A stretch of DNA of 38,882 bases. It comes from Haematospirillum sp. H1815. Its GTDB lineage: Bacteria > Pseudomonadota > Alphaproteobacteria > Rhodospirillales > Rhodospirillaceae. Of this stretch, positions 9,674 through 18,853 are shown in pieces; the first letter of the stretch is position 1, and each line of letters opens with the position of its first letter. Where the stretch lies: positions 1-38,882 of the forward strand of contig NZ_JAAVTA010000013.1 in assembly GCF_012102705.1 (NCBI RefSeq). Reading direction: 5' to 3'. The position numbers were made by a program, and so were the translations under genes. The notes beneath the pieces are model-generated. The model searched no databases, was not told the DNA's origin, and was given only the letters and a program-made list of their open reading frames with translations.

Positions 9674-9702
9674 TTGCCGTACCGGCGCCGTCCCTTCATA
9701 GT
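9674..9702 (+). promoter_or_regulatory. Candidate sigma-70 promoter for the thiolase gene
   Basis: TTGCCG (9674-9679), a 17-base spacer and CATAGT (9697-9702) form a plausible -35/-10 pair. The predicted start would give a leader of roughly 60 bases to the ATG at 9772. Matched by eye only. Confidence 0.35.
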
Positions 9703-9771
9703 GCCCCACATCAAGCACTGCGTGTATATCCTTCCGGGAAAGCCGCAGACACGGGGAACAAGGAGGGAAAC

Positions 9772-10959
9772 ATGACTGAATCTGTGGTCATTCTGGGGGG
9801 AACGCGAACCGCGATTGGTACCTTTGGCGGTTCGCTCAAGGAATTGACGCCATGTGATCTCGGGGCACTGGTGATCAAGGAAGCCCTGACACGAACGGCC
9901 ATTGCACCCACAGATGTCGGGCATGTGGTCATGGGGCATATTATCCCGACTGAACCGCGAGATATGTACGTCTCCCGCGTGGCTGCCTGCAAGGGCGGCA
10001 TTCCGGACCATGTCCCGGCCATGACCGTCAATCGCCTGTGTGGGTCAGGCCTGCAGGCTGTCTTGTCTGCGGCGCACTTCATTATGCTGGGTGACTGCCA
10101 AATCGCTGTTGCCGGTGGCACAGAGGTGATGAGCCGGGGCAGCTACATTCTGCCGACTGCACGCTGGGGTGCCCGCATGGGCGATAGCACCATGGTCGAT
10201 ATGATGACAGGTGCCCTGACAGACCCATTTGGCAATGGTCACATGGGGGTAACAGCAGAAAATGTCGCGGCAGCACACTCGATAAGCCGTGATGAACAGG
10301 ATTGCTTTGCCGCAGAAAGTCACCGTCGGGCAGCACACGCCATCGCATCCGGTTTCTTTAAAAGCCAAATTACTCCCGTAACCATAAAAACACGGGGCAA
10401 AGAAACAGTATTTGATACAGATGAGCATGTTCGCCCCGACACGACTCCGGCAAGCCTTGCAAAGTTAAAGACCATTTTTCGCGAGGGCGGCTCTGTCACC
10501 GCCGGAAATGCATCCGGCATCAATGATGGCGCGGCTGCCCTTGTCCTGATGGCAGAGCGCGAGGCCTCTGCCCGCAAGCTCACCCCCATGGCCCGGATTG
10601 CCAGCTATGGTCACGCGGGGGTCGATCCGTCCATCATGGGAATAGGACCGGTTCCCGCCAGCATGATCGCCCTGAAAAGGGCCGGTCTTACGGTGTCCGA
10701 TCTGGACCTGGTTGAATCCAACGAGGCCTTTGCCGCACAAGCCTGTGCCGTGAACCAGAAGCTTGGCCTGAACCCGGAGAAGGTGAACCCGGATGGCGGA
10801 GCTATTGCCTTGGGCCATCCTGTTGGCGCAACCGGTGCCATTCTGGTCATAAAAGCCATACACGCCCTGCACCGTACCGGTGGGCGTTATGCCTTGGTGA
10901 CAATGTGTATCGGCGGCGGGCAAGGCATTGCGCTAATCTTGGAACGTATGGGTGATTGA
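9772..10959 (+). CDS. Acetyl-CoA C-acetyltransferase (thiolase)
   Basis: Thiolase II condenses two acetyl-CoA to acetoacetyl-CoA, or the reverse. The 395-residue protein starts MTESVVILGGTRTAIG, and carries the acylated cysteine C90 (NRLCGSGLQ), the histidine H349 (LGHPVGATG) and the second cysteine C379 (MCIGGGQG). All three catalytic residues are in place and length is normal (about 390-395). A perfect AAGGAGG lies 5 bases before the ATG at 9772. No phaB, phaC, fatty-acid or CoA-transferase gene is adjacent, so whether it serves polyhydroxybutyrate synthesis, ketone use or another route cannot be decided here. A strong terminator follows. Confidence 0.93.
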   Translation: MTESVVILGGTRTAIGTFGGSLKELTPCDLGALVIKEALTRTAIAPTDVGHVVMGHIIPTEPRDMYVSRVAACKGGIPDHVPAMTVNRLCGSGLQAVLSAAHFIMLGDCQIAVAGGTEVMSRGSYILPTARWGARMGDSTMVDMMTGALTDPFGNGHMGVTAENVAAAHSISRDEQDCFAAESHRRAAHAIASGFFKSQITPVTIKTRGKETVFDTDEHVRPDTTPASLAKLKTIFREGGSVTAGNASGINDGAAALVLMAEREASARKLTPMARIASYGHAGVDPSIMGIGPVPASMIALKRAGLTVSDLDLVESNEAFAAQACAVNQKLGLNPEKVNPDGGAIALGHPVGATGAILVIKAIHALHRTGGRYALVTMCIGGGQGIALILERMGD

Positions 10960-10964
10960 TATAA

Positions 10965-11005
10965 AAAAACACCGCGCCTGGATAGAAAACAGACGCGGTG
11001 TTTTT
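10965..11005. terminator. Bidirectional intrinsic terminator (thiolase and tRNA)
   Basis: AAAAACACCGCG (10965-10976) pairs with CGCGGTGTTTTT (10994-11005). The stem is flanked by a T-run on both strands: TTTTT on plus and TTTTTTT on minus. It lies 6 bases after the thiolase stop and 2 bases beyond the tRNA 3' end, so it can stop both transcripts. Confidence 0.85.
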
Positions 11006-11006
11006 G

Positions 11007-11083
11007 TGGTAGGCCCGGAGGGACTTGAACCCCCAACCAGACCGTTATGAGCGGTCGGCTCTGACCAATTGAGCTACAGGCCC
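11007..11083 (-). tRNA. tRNA with CAU anticodon, probably tRNA-Ile2 (lysidine type)
   Basis: A 77-base cloverleaf with encoded CCA is read on the minus strand. The acceptor GGGCCTG pairs with CGGGCCT (two wobble pairs), the D stem begins GCTC, the anticodon arm is GACCG-CTCATAA-CGGTC, and the T arm holds TTCAAGT. The anticodon is CAU. It is not the initiator, because the three G-C pairs next to the anticodon loop are missing. The pairs C4-G69 and C5-G68 are those known to favour TilS, which converts C34 to lysidine to read AUA, so tRNA-Ile(CAU) is favoured over elongator tRNA-Met. An extended -10-like TGCTATATA lies about 55 bases upstream (TATATA at 11137-11142) without a good -35. Confidence 0.9.
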
Positions 11084-11222
11084 CCGAAATGTTGCCAGAC
11101 AGCCCTGTAATGGACCACCTGCGCAGGGGAGGTTCGTATATAGCATTTCCCGGCAAAGGAAAAGCCGGAACCTTTAATTTTTGCATGTCTGCGGAAAATC
11201 CGGGGAAATGGTCCCCTCTTTT

Positions 11223-11250
11223 TGTGGACAGTTTCACGGGTTTGTCCACA
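11223..11250. promoter_or_regulatory. Inverted repeat upstream of sensor kinase
   Basis: TGTGGACA (11223-11230) and TGTCCACA (11243-11250) form a perfect 8-bp inverted repeat around 12 bases. It ends 42 bases before the sensor kinase start codon. Each arm resembles a DnaA box (TTGTCCACA differs from TTATCCACA at one position). It could be an operator or a small stem-loop. Confidence 0.4.
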
Positions 11251-11292
11251 CTGTACCAGAGTGCACTTGATCAGGCAGCGTGACGATACCCG

Positions 11293-14163
11293 ATGACCGA
11301 TCCCTATGCATCGCTCCCGGCTGTTGTTGACCTGCCCCGGCGACATGGGATTCTCAATGTGGCCTGGGGCGGTTTTCTGGCTGTCCTGTCGGCATTGGTT
11401 GGCTGGCTGATATGGCTGGCTCATGAGGGCGTGGATCAGGCAAGAACAAGCACAGATCTATATGCACGCAATCATATTGATACAGAAATCACAGAACTCC
11501 GCCGGGGCCAGGAACGTCTGATACGTGACTACAGCCTGTGGAGTGACGCATGGGAGAAACTCTTCCTGCTCCCCGATCCGGAATGGATCCGGGATAATTT
11601 CGGGCAGGAGTTGAACAGCACGTGGGGTGTAAGCCGGGTCTTCATTGTTTATGGCAGCGGACCCATCTCGGAAATCAAGCAGGGAATCCCTGAGCTTATG
11701 TTTACCGAAGATGACCCGCTGCTGCATTCGGTATGGGAAACCGCCTCCGCTGTCCGTGAAGCATCGGCCTTAAGTGGCACACACCGCCAAACCAGCCAGT
11801 TCTTTAGTTCAACAGGAACCGCCTGGATTCTGGCAGCAGGTATCCTCTCCAACCCGGAACCCCTGCCCCGGGATGCCCGGCTTGAGGCTATGCCTGTCCT
11901 GGTAATGGCTCGCGCCCTGGACTCCCGATGGATCGACGGCATTGTCCGTAAAATCGGACTCAGCAGCCTCTCCATTATTCCCGCATCCATGGGGCATGAA
12001 ACCTTGGATAATAAAGACACCAGCATGGTTCCATTGCATGGAACACCCGGTCAGTCTGTTGCATGGTTACGCTTCACGACGAATCAATCGCCCCTGTTTT
12101 ATTTGGCACGCCGAATCAGCCTGATCAGCTTCGGTCTTCTCTTGGCTATTGCCTTGGGGCTTATACTGCATCTGCGAACAACTGTATTGACGCGATCAGC
12201 CCTGCGCCTGAGCACACGCCTGATAGAAGAGCTGGAGTCCAGACAGAATAAAGAATACACACCTCTTGATAAAGAGGCAGCAAATGAGGAAGAAGGCACT
12301 CTCACTGAAGATTATAGGGATGGCCAGACCACAACCCCGGATACGTCAGAACATAACCATGGCATACCCAGTGGCTATGTTCTGATCGGGTATTCCGGGA
12401 ACATTCGCGGTGCAGATTCCGGGGCTTGCTCCCTGTTCGGGTACAAAAGTGGGGAATTGGACGGAGTACCGGTATCAACGCTCCTGCTCACAGACAATGG
12501 TACGTTCTCAGTCTCCATGGAATCTGGCGCAACAGAACAGGGACCACGCACACGAAGAGCCAAGGCACTGCACAAAAGCGGCACTGTCCTACCTGTTGAT
12601 CTGACGATCTCCCATCCGGATGATGATCACGACAGTCTCCGTATTCTGATCAGCCCCCGCTCTGCTGACAAGGATCTGGCCGAGAAATTCCTGTTCATGA
12701 TCAACCTACTCCCTGCGGGTATTCTTGTTCACCGCAATATCAAGCCGTTGTTTGCCAACCAAGCCTTCATGGATATGGTTGGACTGGACAGCATGGAAGA
12801 CCTGCCCACACCCGGTGGCCAAGCCGATACCCTGATGCCAATGGGTCAGAACCACCAGGATAATGACGATGGCAAAACACTGACTACGTCTTTCGAAACA
12901 CTTTATCGCCAAAATGATGGGTCAACATTGCGCGTGCGTACAACAAGCTTCCCCGTTCTGTGGGATGGAGACACTGCGATATGCACACTTATGATAGATA
13001 TCACAGGTGAGCATGCCCTGCGCAGTCTACAGGAAAAGACTCTCTTCCGGCTTCAGCAAATCATAGACACGACCGAGGAGGGCTATATTCGCCTCGATAC
13101 AGATGACTTAATCGTGGAAACAAACAACAAGACACGGTCCATCTTGGGGTATCAGCCCGATGACATGCAAGGGCGCCCGATTACGCTCTTCATGACCCAA
13201 GAATCGCGCAACAGCCTGAATGGCGATGTCTTGCTGGAGAAAGCAGAAACACACCGCCGCTATACGCTGGAGTTCGTCAGCCATGATGGAGATATTATCC
13301 CCCTCGATGTCTCAGCATCAATTCTGACCGAAAATGATGGCACCCGATCTGGATCATTCGTGTTTTTCCGGGATATCAGACAAACACTTGCCTACGAGCA
13401 GGCGCTGATTGACGCCCGGGAAACAGCAGACCGGGCAAACCGGGCAAAATCCGATTTTCTATCCCGCATGAGTCACGAGCTACGAACGCCCCTGAATGCC
13501 ATTATTGGCTTTTCCCAGCTTATGGAAAGCAGCAAGTCCGAAACCCTGAGCGACAGGCAAAGAAGCTGGTTGTCGCATATTCACCAATCCGGCAAATTAT
13601 TGCTGACCCTGATCGATGAAATCCTCGACTTGGCCCGCATTGAAAGTGGCCAACTGACACTGGATATCGGGCGGGTTGAACCCTCCAAGATCATCAAGGA
13701 ATGCATGGGACTTACTGACACCATGGCGCGTGAGTTTGGCGTTCAGGTTATCGCGTCCCCCGAAACGGAAAAAGCTCCTGTCGTTCTGGCCGATGCACTC
13801 AGAATGCGGCAGATCCTGCTGAATCTCGTCAGCAATGCCATCAAGTACAACAAGGCTGGAGGCAACGTTACGATTGGCTACTCCGAAGAATCTCCAGACG
13901 GTTATGTCCGGATCACCGTAACAGACACCGGCGCGGGACTTCCCGAAGAGCGCAGGGCGGACCTGTTCCAGCCCTTCAATCGCCTAGGACAAGAAAGTGG
14001 CCCGATACAGGGAACGGGGATAGGGCTTTCAATTACGGGCCTTCTGGTCAAGAAAATGGGCGGCACCATCGATTTCACCAGCACGGTCGGTACAGGCAGC
14101 ACATTCTGGTTCGATCTGCCAGCAGCGGAAGCAACAAAGAAAGAAATCACCAAAGAGGGCTAA
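11293..14163 (+). CDS. Membrane sensor histidine kinase with CHASE4 and three PAS domains
   Basis: This 956-residue protein has a membrane segment at about 21-43, an extracytoplasmic CHASE4-type sensor (RDYSLWSDAWEKL is characteristic), a second membrane segment at about 276-296, then PAS-like domains at about 360-455, 462-580 and 586-703. The HisKA domain carries the phospho-acceptor H728 (MSHELRTPLNAIIGFS), and the HATPase_c domain has N848 (NAIKYN), DTGAGL and GTGIGLSI. It has no receiver or HPt domain, so it should pass phosphate to a separate response regulator, and none is encoded nearby. The signal is unknown. No convincing ribosome site precedes the ATG, but the next in-frame candidates would remove the first membrane segment. 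It is bounded by a terminator on its 3' side, so it appears monocistronic. Confidence 0.92.
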   Translation: MTDPYASLPAVVDLPRRHGILNVAWGGFLAVLSALVGWLIWLAHEGVDQARTSTDLYARNHIDTEITELRRGQERLIRDYSLWSDAWEKLFLLPDPEWIRDNFGQELNSTWGVSRVFIVYGSGPISEIKQGIPELMFTEDDPLLHSVWETASAVREASALSGTHRQTSQFFSSTGTAWILAAGILSNPEPLPRDARLEAMPVLVMARALDSRWIDGIVRKIGLSSLSIIPASMGHETLDNKDTSMVPLHGTPGQSVAWLRFTTNQSPLFYLARRISLISFGLLLAIALGLILHLRTTVLTRSALRLSTRLIEELESRQNKEYTPLDKEAANEEEGTLTEDYRDGQTTTPDTSEHNHGIPSGYVLIGYSGNIRGADSGACSLFGYKSGELDGVPVSTLLLTDNGTFSVSMESGATEQGPRTRRAKALHKSGTVLPVDLTISHPDDDHDSLRILISPRSADKDLAEKFLFMINLLPAGILVHRNIKPLFANQAFMDMVGLDSMEDLPTPGGQADTLMPMGQNHQDNDDGKTLTTSFETLYRQNDGSTLRVRTTSFPVLWDGDTAICTLMIDITGEHALRSLQEKTLFRLQQIIDTTEEGYIRLDTDDLIVETNNKTRSILGYQPDDMQGRPITLFMTQESRNSLNGDVLLEKAETHRRYTLEFVSHDGDIIPLDVSASILTENDGTRSGSFVFFRDIRQTLAYEQALIDARETADRANRAKSDFLSRMSHELRTPLNAIIGFSQLMESSKSETLSDRQRSWLSHIHQSGKLLLTLIDEILDLARIESGQLTLDIGRVEPSKIIKECMGLTDTMAREFGVQVIASPETEKAPVVLADALRMRQILLNLVSNAIKYNKAGGNVTIGYSEESPDGYVRITVTDTGAGLPEERRADLFQPFNRLGQESGPIQGTGIGLSITGLLVKKMGGTIDFTSTVGTGSTFWFDLPAAEATKKEITKEG

Positions 14164-14192
14164 GCGGATGATTAGCACATAGCACATAAAAA

Positions 14193-14215
14193 GGCCGCCC
14201 CACCGGCGGCCTTTT
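14193..14215. terminator. Bidirectional intrinsic terminator (kinase and rpoD)
   Basis: GGCCGCC (14193-14199) and GGCGGCC (14205-14211) form a 7-bp GC-only stem with loop CCACC. The plus strand continues into TTTT, and the minus strand into TTTTT. It lies in the 70-base gap between the convergent kinase and rpoD genes. Confidence 0.85.
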
Positions 14216-14233
14216 CATTAACACCAGAACAGA

Positions 14234-16249
14234 TCAACCATCCAGGAAGCTACGCAACTTGCGTGAGCGGGATGGATGCTTGAGCTTGCGCAAGGCCTTG
14301 GCTTCGATCTGCCTGATACGCTCACGAGTAACACTGAACTGCTGACCAACTTCCTCAAGCGTGTGATCGGTATTCATACCAATCCCGAAACGCATACGGA
14401 GCACTCTTTCCTCACGCGCGGTCAGGGTCGAGAGAATACGGGTGCACGTCTCACGCAGATTGGAGTTGATTGCCGCATCCAAAGGCTGAACCGCATTCTT
14501 GTCCTCGATAAAGTCACCCAGATGGCTGTCTTCCTCATCACCGATAGGCGTTTCCAGAGAAATAGGCTCCTTGGCGATCTTCAGGACCTTGCGAACCTTT
14601 TCCAGCGGCATCTGCAGCTTTTCCGCCAGTTCTTCCGGTGTTGGTTCGCGGCCGATCTCATGCAACATCTGGCGACTTGTACGGACCAGCTTGTTGATGG
14701 TTTCAATCATGTGAACCGGTATACGGATCGTCCGCGCCTGGTCAGCAATAGAACGGGTAATAGCCTGACGAATCCACCATGTCGCATAGGTGGAGAACTT
14801 GTACCCACGGCGGTACTCGAACTTGTCCACAGCCTTCATAAGACCAATGTTGCCTTCCTGGATCAAATCCAAGAACTGAAGGCCACGGTTGGTGTATTTC
14901 TTGGCAATGGAAATAACCAGGCGAAGGTTGGCCTCGATCATTTCCTTTTTGGCCTTGCTGGCTTCCCGCTCACCCTTCTGGACTGTCTGGACAATACGGC
15001 GGAACTCAAAAATAGGCTGGCGCGCCTCGGCAGAGATAACCGCAATCGCTTCCCTGATTCTCACAATCTCGGCAGAATGCTTGCCGATAAAGTCTTTCCA
15101 GCCTTTTCCGCTTCGGCTCGCGATGATTTCCAGCCACTGGGGATCCATTTCGGCCCCATAGTAAGCATCAAGGAAGTCCTCGCGCTTGATCTTACAATCC
15201 AGGGCAACGCGCAGAAGCTTGCCTTCCAGCATCATCAAGCGCTTGTTAAGATCATTCAGGTGGCCAACAAGATATTCAATACGAGCGTTGTTGAGATGAA
15301 CGCCCTCCATCATCTTGACCAGCTCGGACCTTTGCTTCTCGAACTTTTTCTCCAGGGCTGCCGGCACATCTTCCCCGGCCGTGATATGGCCCAGGCGCTG
15401 GTCCTGAACCTTTCTCATCTTCTGATAGGCTTGGGCAATTGTTTCAAATGACTGGAGAATAACGGGCAGCAACTCAGCTTCCATAGCGGAAAGGCTGATG
15501 CTGGCTTCTTCTATGTCTCCGTCAACATCGCCTTCGGCAGAAGCATCAATGCCATCAGGCTCCGCCTCGTCTGTCTCATCATCAGAGCCGGGCTCTTCCT
15601 TGGCCTTGCGATGGTCCTTGACCGGAGCGACAAGCTCCTCACCTCTGTCCCCGACTGCAGGAGAGTCCTCTTCTTCCTCTCCCATCTCGTCACCAACACC
15701 GGGCTCTGTGCCATACGTTGTTTCCAGATCAATGATGTCGCGCAACATCATCTTTCCTTCTACCAGGGCGTCATGCCAGTCCAGCAAGGCTGCGATGGTC
15801 AGGGGGCTTTCGCAGATCCCGCCGATCATCATCTCACGCCCGGCTTCAATACGCTTGGCAATGGCGATTTCACCCTCGCGGGACAAAAGCTCAACAGAAC
15901 CCATCTCGCGCAGGTACATCCGCACGGGATCGTCAGTACGCCCCAGTTCGTCTTCGGACACATTACCGGCGGAATCGTCGGTTTCGTTGCCGCTGACTTC
16001 TTCTTCCTCGTTCTCAACAATGTTGATGCCGATATCAGACAGCATCGACATGGTGTCTTCGATTTGTTCCGAGGAAAAATCATCCGAAGGCAATGCCGCA
16101 TTCAGCTCATCATAGGTGATGAACCCGCGCTCCTTGCCCTTTGCCACCAGTTTCCTGACAGCTGTATTAAGAGAATCGAGCAAAGGCCCGTCCTGAACCT
16201 CATCAGTGGTTTCAGGGGTTTCTGTTTCAGCGGCAGCTTTTGTTGCCAT
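14234..16249 (-). CDS. rpoD: RNA polymerase primary sigma factor RpoD (sigma-70)
   Basis: The housekeeping sigma factor directs RNA polymerase to standard promoters. The 671 residues show region 1.1 at about 20-80, region 1.2 ([22 protein letters not shown]), a long non-conserved region, region 2 with the core-binding and -10-melting signature ([38 protein letters not shown] in conserved order), region 3, and region 4 with the -35-reading helix ([20 protein letters not shown]). Between regions 1.2 and 2 lies a strongly acidic stretch of about 60 residues rich in Asp and Glu, common in alphaproteobacterial RpoD but variable. It is the last gene after yqeY and dnaG, 105 bases after the dnaG stop. 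A GAGGAGAG ribosome site precedes the ATG. Confidence 0.98.
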   Translation of the reverse strand: MATKAAAETETPETTDEVQDGPLLDSLNTAVRKLVAKGKERGFITYDELNAALPSDDFSSEQIEDTMSMLSDIGINIVENEEEEVSGNETDDSAGNVSEDELGRTDDPVRMYLREMGSVELLSREGEIAIAKRIEAGREMMIGGICESPLTIAALLDWHDALVEGKMMLRDIIDLETTYGTEPGVGDEMGEEEEDSPAVGDRGEELVAPVKDHRKAKEEPGSDDETDEAEPDGIDASAEGDVDGDIEEASISLSAMEAELLPVILQSFETIAQAYQKMRKVQDQRLGHITAGEDVPAALEKKFEKQRSELVKMMEGVHLNNARIEYLVGHLNDLNKRLMMLEGKLLRVALDCKIKREDFLDAYYGAEMDPQWLEIIASRSGKGWKDFIGKHSAEIVRIREAIAVISAEARQPIFEFRRIVQTVQKGEREASKAKKEMIEANLRLVISIAKKYTNRGLQFLDLIQEGNIGLMKAVDKFEYRRGYKFSTYATWWIRQAITRSIADQARTIRIPVHMIETINKLVRTSRQMLHEIGREPTPEELAEKLQMPLEKVRKVLKIAKEPISLETPIGDEEDSHLGDFIEDKNAVQPLDAAINSNLRETCTRILSTLTAREERVLRMRFGIGMNTDHTLEEVGQQFSVTRERIRQIEAKALRKLKHPSRSRKLRSFLDG

Positions 16250-16336
16250 GCCCGTTCTCTCTCCTCAAAATACGTGTGGACATGCGCCCAAGGCACACAT
16301 CCCGGTCTTTCCGACCATCCTGTTCCATAACATCCC

Positions 16337-16354
16337 GCATCATCCGGATGATGC
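16337..16354. promoter_or_regulatory. Perfect 18-bp palindrome in the dnaG-rpoD gap
   Basis: GCATCATCCGGATGATGC is a perfect 18-base palindrome whose last base abuts the dnaG stop codon. In RNA it would form a 7-bp hairpin with loop CCGG at the very 3' end of the dnaG reading frame. It lacks a T-run, so it is not a normal terminator. An mRNA-processing or stability element, or a protein-binding site, is inferred from its place between dnaG and rpoD. Confidence 0.5.
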
Positions 16355-18199
16355 TCAATCCTCTACAGAGGCTCTTTCATGTTTTTTCAAGGCAATAAAA
16401 ACATCAAGAGCCTCCGGGGTTGGATTGTCACCAAGCCGCTCAACCGCACGACCAATATCCACCTTCAAATCCCTGCCCCGGGATAACCCGAACGTGTGCT
16501 CCCACCCGTCCAGGGCGGCCTGACTATCGGCGACCGGACGGCTGAATGCCGCATGGAGAAAAACATTCGACGCAAGGAGGGACTCCAGAACATCACCAAA
16601 TCCCTCGTCGTGTAGTTGGCGTCTCAGAACATGGAAGTCAAGACCTGACTGACGGGAAAGCAGCAGTAAAACCGCACCCCGAAGCGTATCAAGGGACTGT
16701 TCCGGGAAATCCAGAAGCCCCAGACGCTCTCCCACACTGTCAAAAAGGTCGGGGTGGGTGACGAGCGTAACCAGCAAAATGCGCCGCCGCAAGGCCTCCG
16801 CTGCATCCGGTGCCGGCGGGGCCAGAATCATACCACCCCCGGCTGATGGCAACGGAGCCGCCCAGCGCGGCTGCGATTCGCGCCCCCTGGGAGAGAAAGT
16901 ACCCGCCGGACGCACCTTGCCCGCCGCACTACGACCGGCCTGGCGAAACAGGTTCCATTGGCGGTCACGGAAGGCCTGGCGGTAATGCTGCTGGACACTG
17001 CGATCCCCGATATGACGGACCAGCTCTTCCAGATGGGCTTCCAGACCAGCCCTTCGTTCCGGTGTATCCAGCGACCGCCCTTCCAAAGCCTTGTCCCATA
17101 AAACATCCAGCAGGGAACGAGATACCGCAAGCCTTGCACAAACCGATCTGGCTCCCTCGTCCCGCAACAGGTCGTCAGGATCCCGCCCCATCGGAAGCAT
17201 GACAAAACGCAGGGATTTCCCCGGCTTCAGAAGGGGCAAGGCACGGTCGGCAGCACGGGCCGCAGCCCGTTGCCCGGCGCTGTCACCATCCATACACAGG
17301 ACAGGCTCGTCGGACAGGCGCCACAATGACTCAATCTGAGCCTCCGTCAGCGCTGTCCCCAACGGAGCGACGGCATGAGGGATACCTGCCCGATGCAGGG
17401 CAATAACATCCATATAGCCCTCTGCAACAACGATATCGCCACCCCGGGCGGCAGCCTCGCGGGCACGGGACAGATTGTAGAGAACCTGCCCCTTGTGGAA
17501 AACCGGTGTTTCGGGACTGTTCATGTATTTGGGTTGCCCGTCACCCAAGGTCCGACCGCCAAAGGCAATAACCCGCCCCCGCCGGTCTGTAATCGGAAAC
17601 ATGACACGTTCCCGGAAATAACCAACCACGGCCCCGGAATCCAGGCGCCGAAGCAAACCAGCCTCGATCATCTGGCCTTCGGTTATTCCGTTCCCGAGCA
17701 AGGCGGTCTGCAACTCTACCCCACCAGGGGCCCAACCCAGGCGAAATGTCTGGATGACCTCGTCATCAAGGCCCCGCCGACGGAGATAATCAAGCCCGCC
17801 ACGACCGGACGGCAGAAAAAGGGAGCGCTGGAAAAAGTGGCAGGCCGCCTCATTGATATCCAGAATGCCCGCGTGCTGACGTGCAGCTTCCATCTCCCGC
17901 GGGTCGGGACGCGGCACCTCAAGACCAGCCTGCGCTGCCAACTTTTCCACAGCTTCGGGGAAAGTCAGGTGTGCCGTTTCCATTTCAAAGGAAATGATGT
18001 CGCCATGCGCTCCACACCCAAAACAATGATAAAAGCCCTTGTCGTCATTGACGGTGAAAGAAGGAGTCTTCTCCCTGTGAAAGGGACACAGACCAATATG
18101 CTCGCGCCCACGGCGGACCAAACGAACCCGATGCCCAACCACAACCGAGGCCGGAAGCCGGGCACGAAGCTCATCAAGGAACTGCGGGGGCAAAGCCAT
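16355..18199 (-). CDS. dnaG: DNA primase DnaG
   Basis: DnaG makes the RNA primers for chromosome replication. The 614-residue protein has the zinc-binding domain with C38, H41, C59 and C62 (CPFHREKTPSF ... FGCGAHGD), the RNA polymerase core with the TOPRIM motifs VAEGYMDVIAL and DGDSAG at about 258-305, and a C-terminal helicase-binding region after a glycine/arginine-rich linker. Length is normal. The start at 18199 gives the expected N-terminus, although the ribosome site is poor; 41 bases separate it from yqeY, so translational coupling or a shared transcript is likely. It forms an operon with yqeY upstream and rpoD downstream. Confidence 0.97.
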   Translation of the reverse strand: MALPPQFLDELRARLPASVVVGHRVRLVRRGREHIGLCPFHREKTPSFTVNDDKGFYHCFGCGAHGDIISFEMETAHLTFPEAVEKLAAQAGLEVPRPDPREMEAARQHAGILDINEAACHFFQRSLFLPSGRGGLDYLRRRGLDDEVIQTFRLGWAPGGVELQTALLGNGITEGQMIEAGLLRRLDSGAVVGYFRERVMFPITDRRGRVIAFGGRTLGDGQPKYMNSPETPVFHKGQVLYNLSRAREAAARGGDIVVAEGYMDVIALHRAGIPHAVAPLGTALTEAQIESLWRLSDEPVLCMDGDSAGQRAAARAADRALPLLKPGKSLRFVMLPMGRDPDDLLRDEGARSVCARLAVSRSLLDVLWDKALEGRSLDTPERRAGLEAHLEELVRHIGDRSVQQHYRQAFRDRQWNLFRQAGRSAAGKVRPAGTFSPRGRESQPRWAAPLPSAGGGMILAPPAPDAAEALRRRILLVTLVTHPDLFDSVGERLGLLDFPEQSLDTLRGAVLLLLSRQSGLDFHVLRRQLHDEGFGDVLESLLASNVFLHAAFSRPVADSQAALDGWEHTFGLSRGRDLKVDIGRAVERLGDNPTPEALDVFIALKKHERASVED

Positions 18200-18240
18200 G
18201 GGTCACGCACACCCGTCATAACAATGGAAAGAACACACGG

Positions 18241-18696
18241 TCAGGACAAGGCTGCCTTGACAGCCTGGCTGGCCTTGCCAAAGTCCATACGACCTGCAAA
18301 CTTCTCACGCAGAGCCGTCATAACCCGCCCCATATCCTTGATGCCACTGGCTCCCAGCTCCTGCACCGTCACGGCAATGGCTTCACGCGTGGCCGCTTCA
18401 TCCATCTGCACGGGCAGGAAACGTTCAATAATGGCTATTTCCTCCTGCTCCTGCTCCGCAAGCTCCAGCCGCCCACCTTGCTCATACAGGTTGATGCTCT
18501 CACGTCGCTGCTTGATCATGGACTGCAACATCTGCAGGATTTCCTCTTCAGGAATTCCTTCACCCAGACCACGGGTCCGGGCCGCGATATCACGGTCTTT
18601 CAAAGCCGCAAGAATCAGTCGCAAGGTAGCCGATGCACGATTGTCACGTGCCTTCAACGCTTCCTTCAACGCCTCGTTCAGCCGAGTGCGCAACAT
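18241..18696 (-). CDS. YqeY/GatB-like domain protein
   Basis: This 151-residue protein is a stand-alone YqeY domain, related to the C-terminal tRNA-binding tail of GatB, the aminoacyl-tRNA amidotransferase subunit. Recognisable parts are LNEALKEALKARD, an acidic RLELAEQEQEEIAIIERFLP in the middle and a C-terminal MGRVMTALREKFAGRMDFGKAS. Its exact role is unknown; in many bacteria it precedes dnaG-rpoD. The ATG at 18696 was chosen over an upstream TTG at 18708 because GAGG lies 6 bases before the ATG and the N-terminus then matches the family. It is the first gene of the yqeY-dnaG-rpoD operon, behind the promoter at 18742-18770. Confidence 0.9.
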   Translation of the reverse strand: MLRTRLNEALKEALKARDNRASATLRLILAALKDRDIAARTRGLGEGIPEEEILQMLQSMIKQRRESINLYEQGGRLELAEQEQEEIAIIERFLPVQMDEAATREAIAVTVQELGASGIKDMGRVMTALREKFAGRMDFGKASQAVKAALS

Positions 18697-18741
18697 GGAT
18701 GACCTCAAATACAGTTTGTCATGAATATCTCGAATCCGCCC

Positions 18742-18770
18742 AGACTAGACGAGTGTGAACGCCTTGGCAA
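18742..18770 (-). promoter_or_regulatory. Candidate promoter of the yqeY-dnaG-rpoD operon
   Basis: On the minus strand TTGCCA (18770-18765), a 17-base spacer and TAGTCT (18747-18742) make a good sigma-70 pair. Transcription would begin near 18735, leaving a leader of about 40 bases to the yqeY ATG. The carAB promoter lies about 85 bases away on the other strand. Confidence 0.5.
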
Positions 18771-18853
18771 ATGATGTCCGCAACCAGGAGCCACCATGAC
18801 CTTGGGCATACCGGCAACACAGGGTCAGAAGACTTGCTCCGCACTGTATTGAA

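Noticed and set aside
14276-15451. 391-residue plus-strand open frame
   Set aside because: Antisense to rpoD; an artefact of codon use in the conserved sigma factor regions.
17375-18724. 449-residue plus-strand open frame
   Set aside because: Antisense to dnaG and yqeY, spanning two real genes and their gap.
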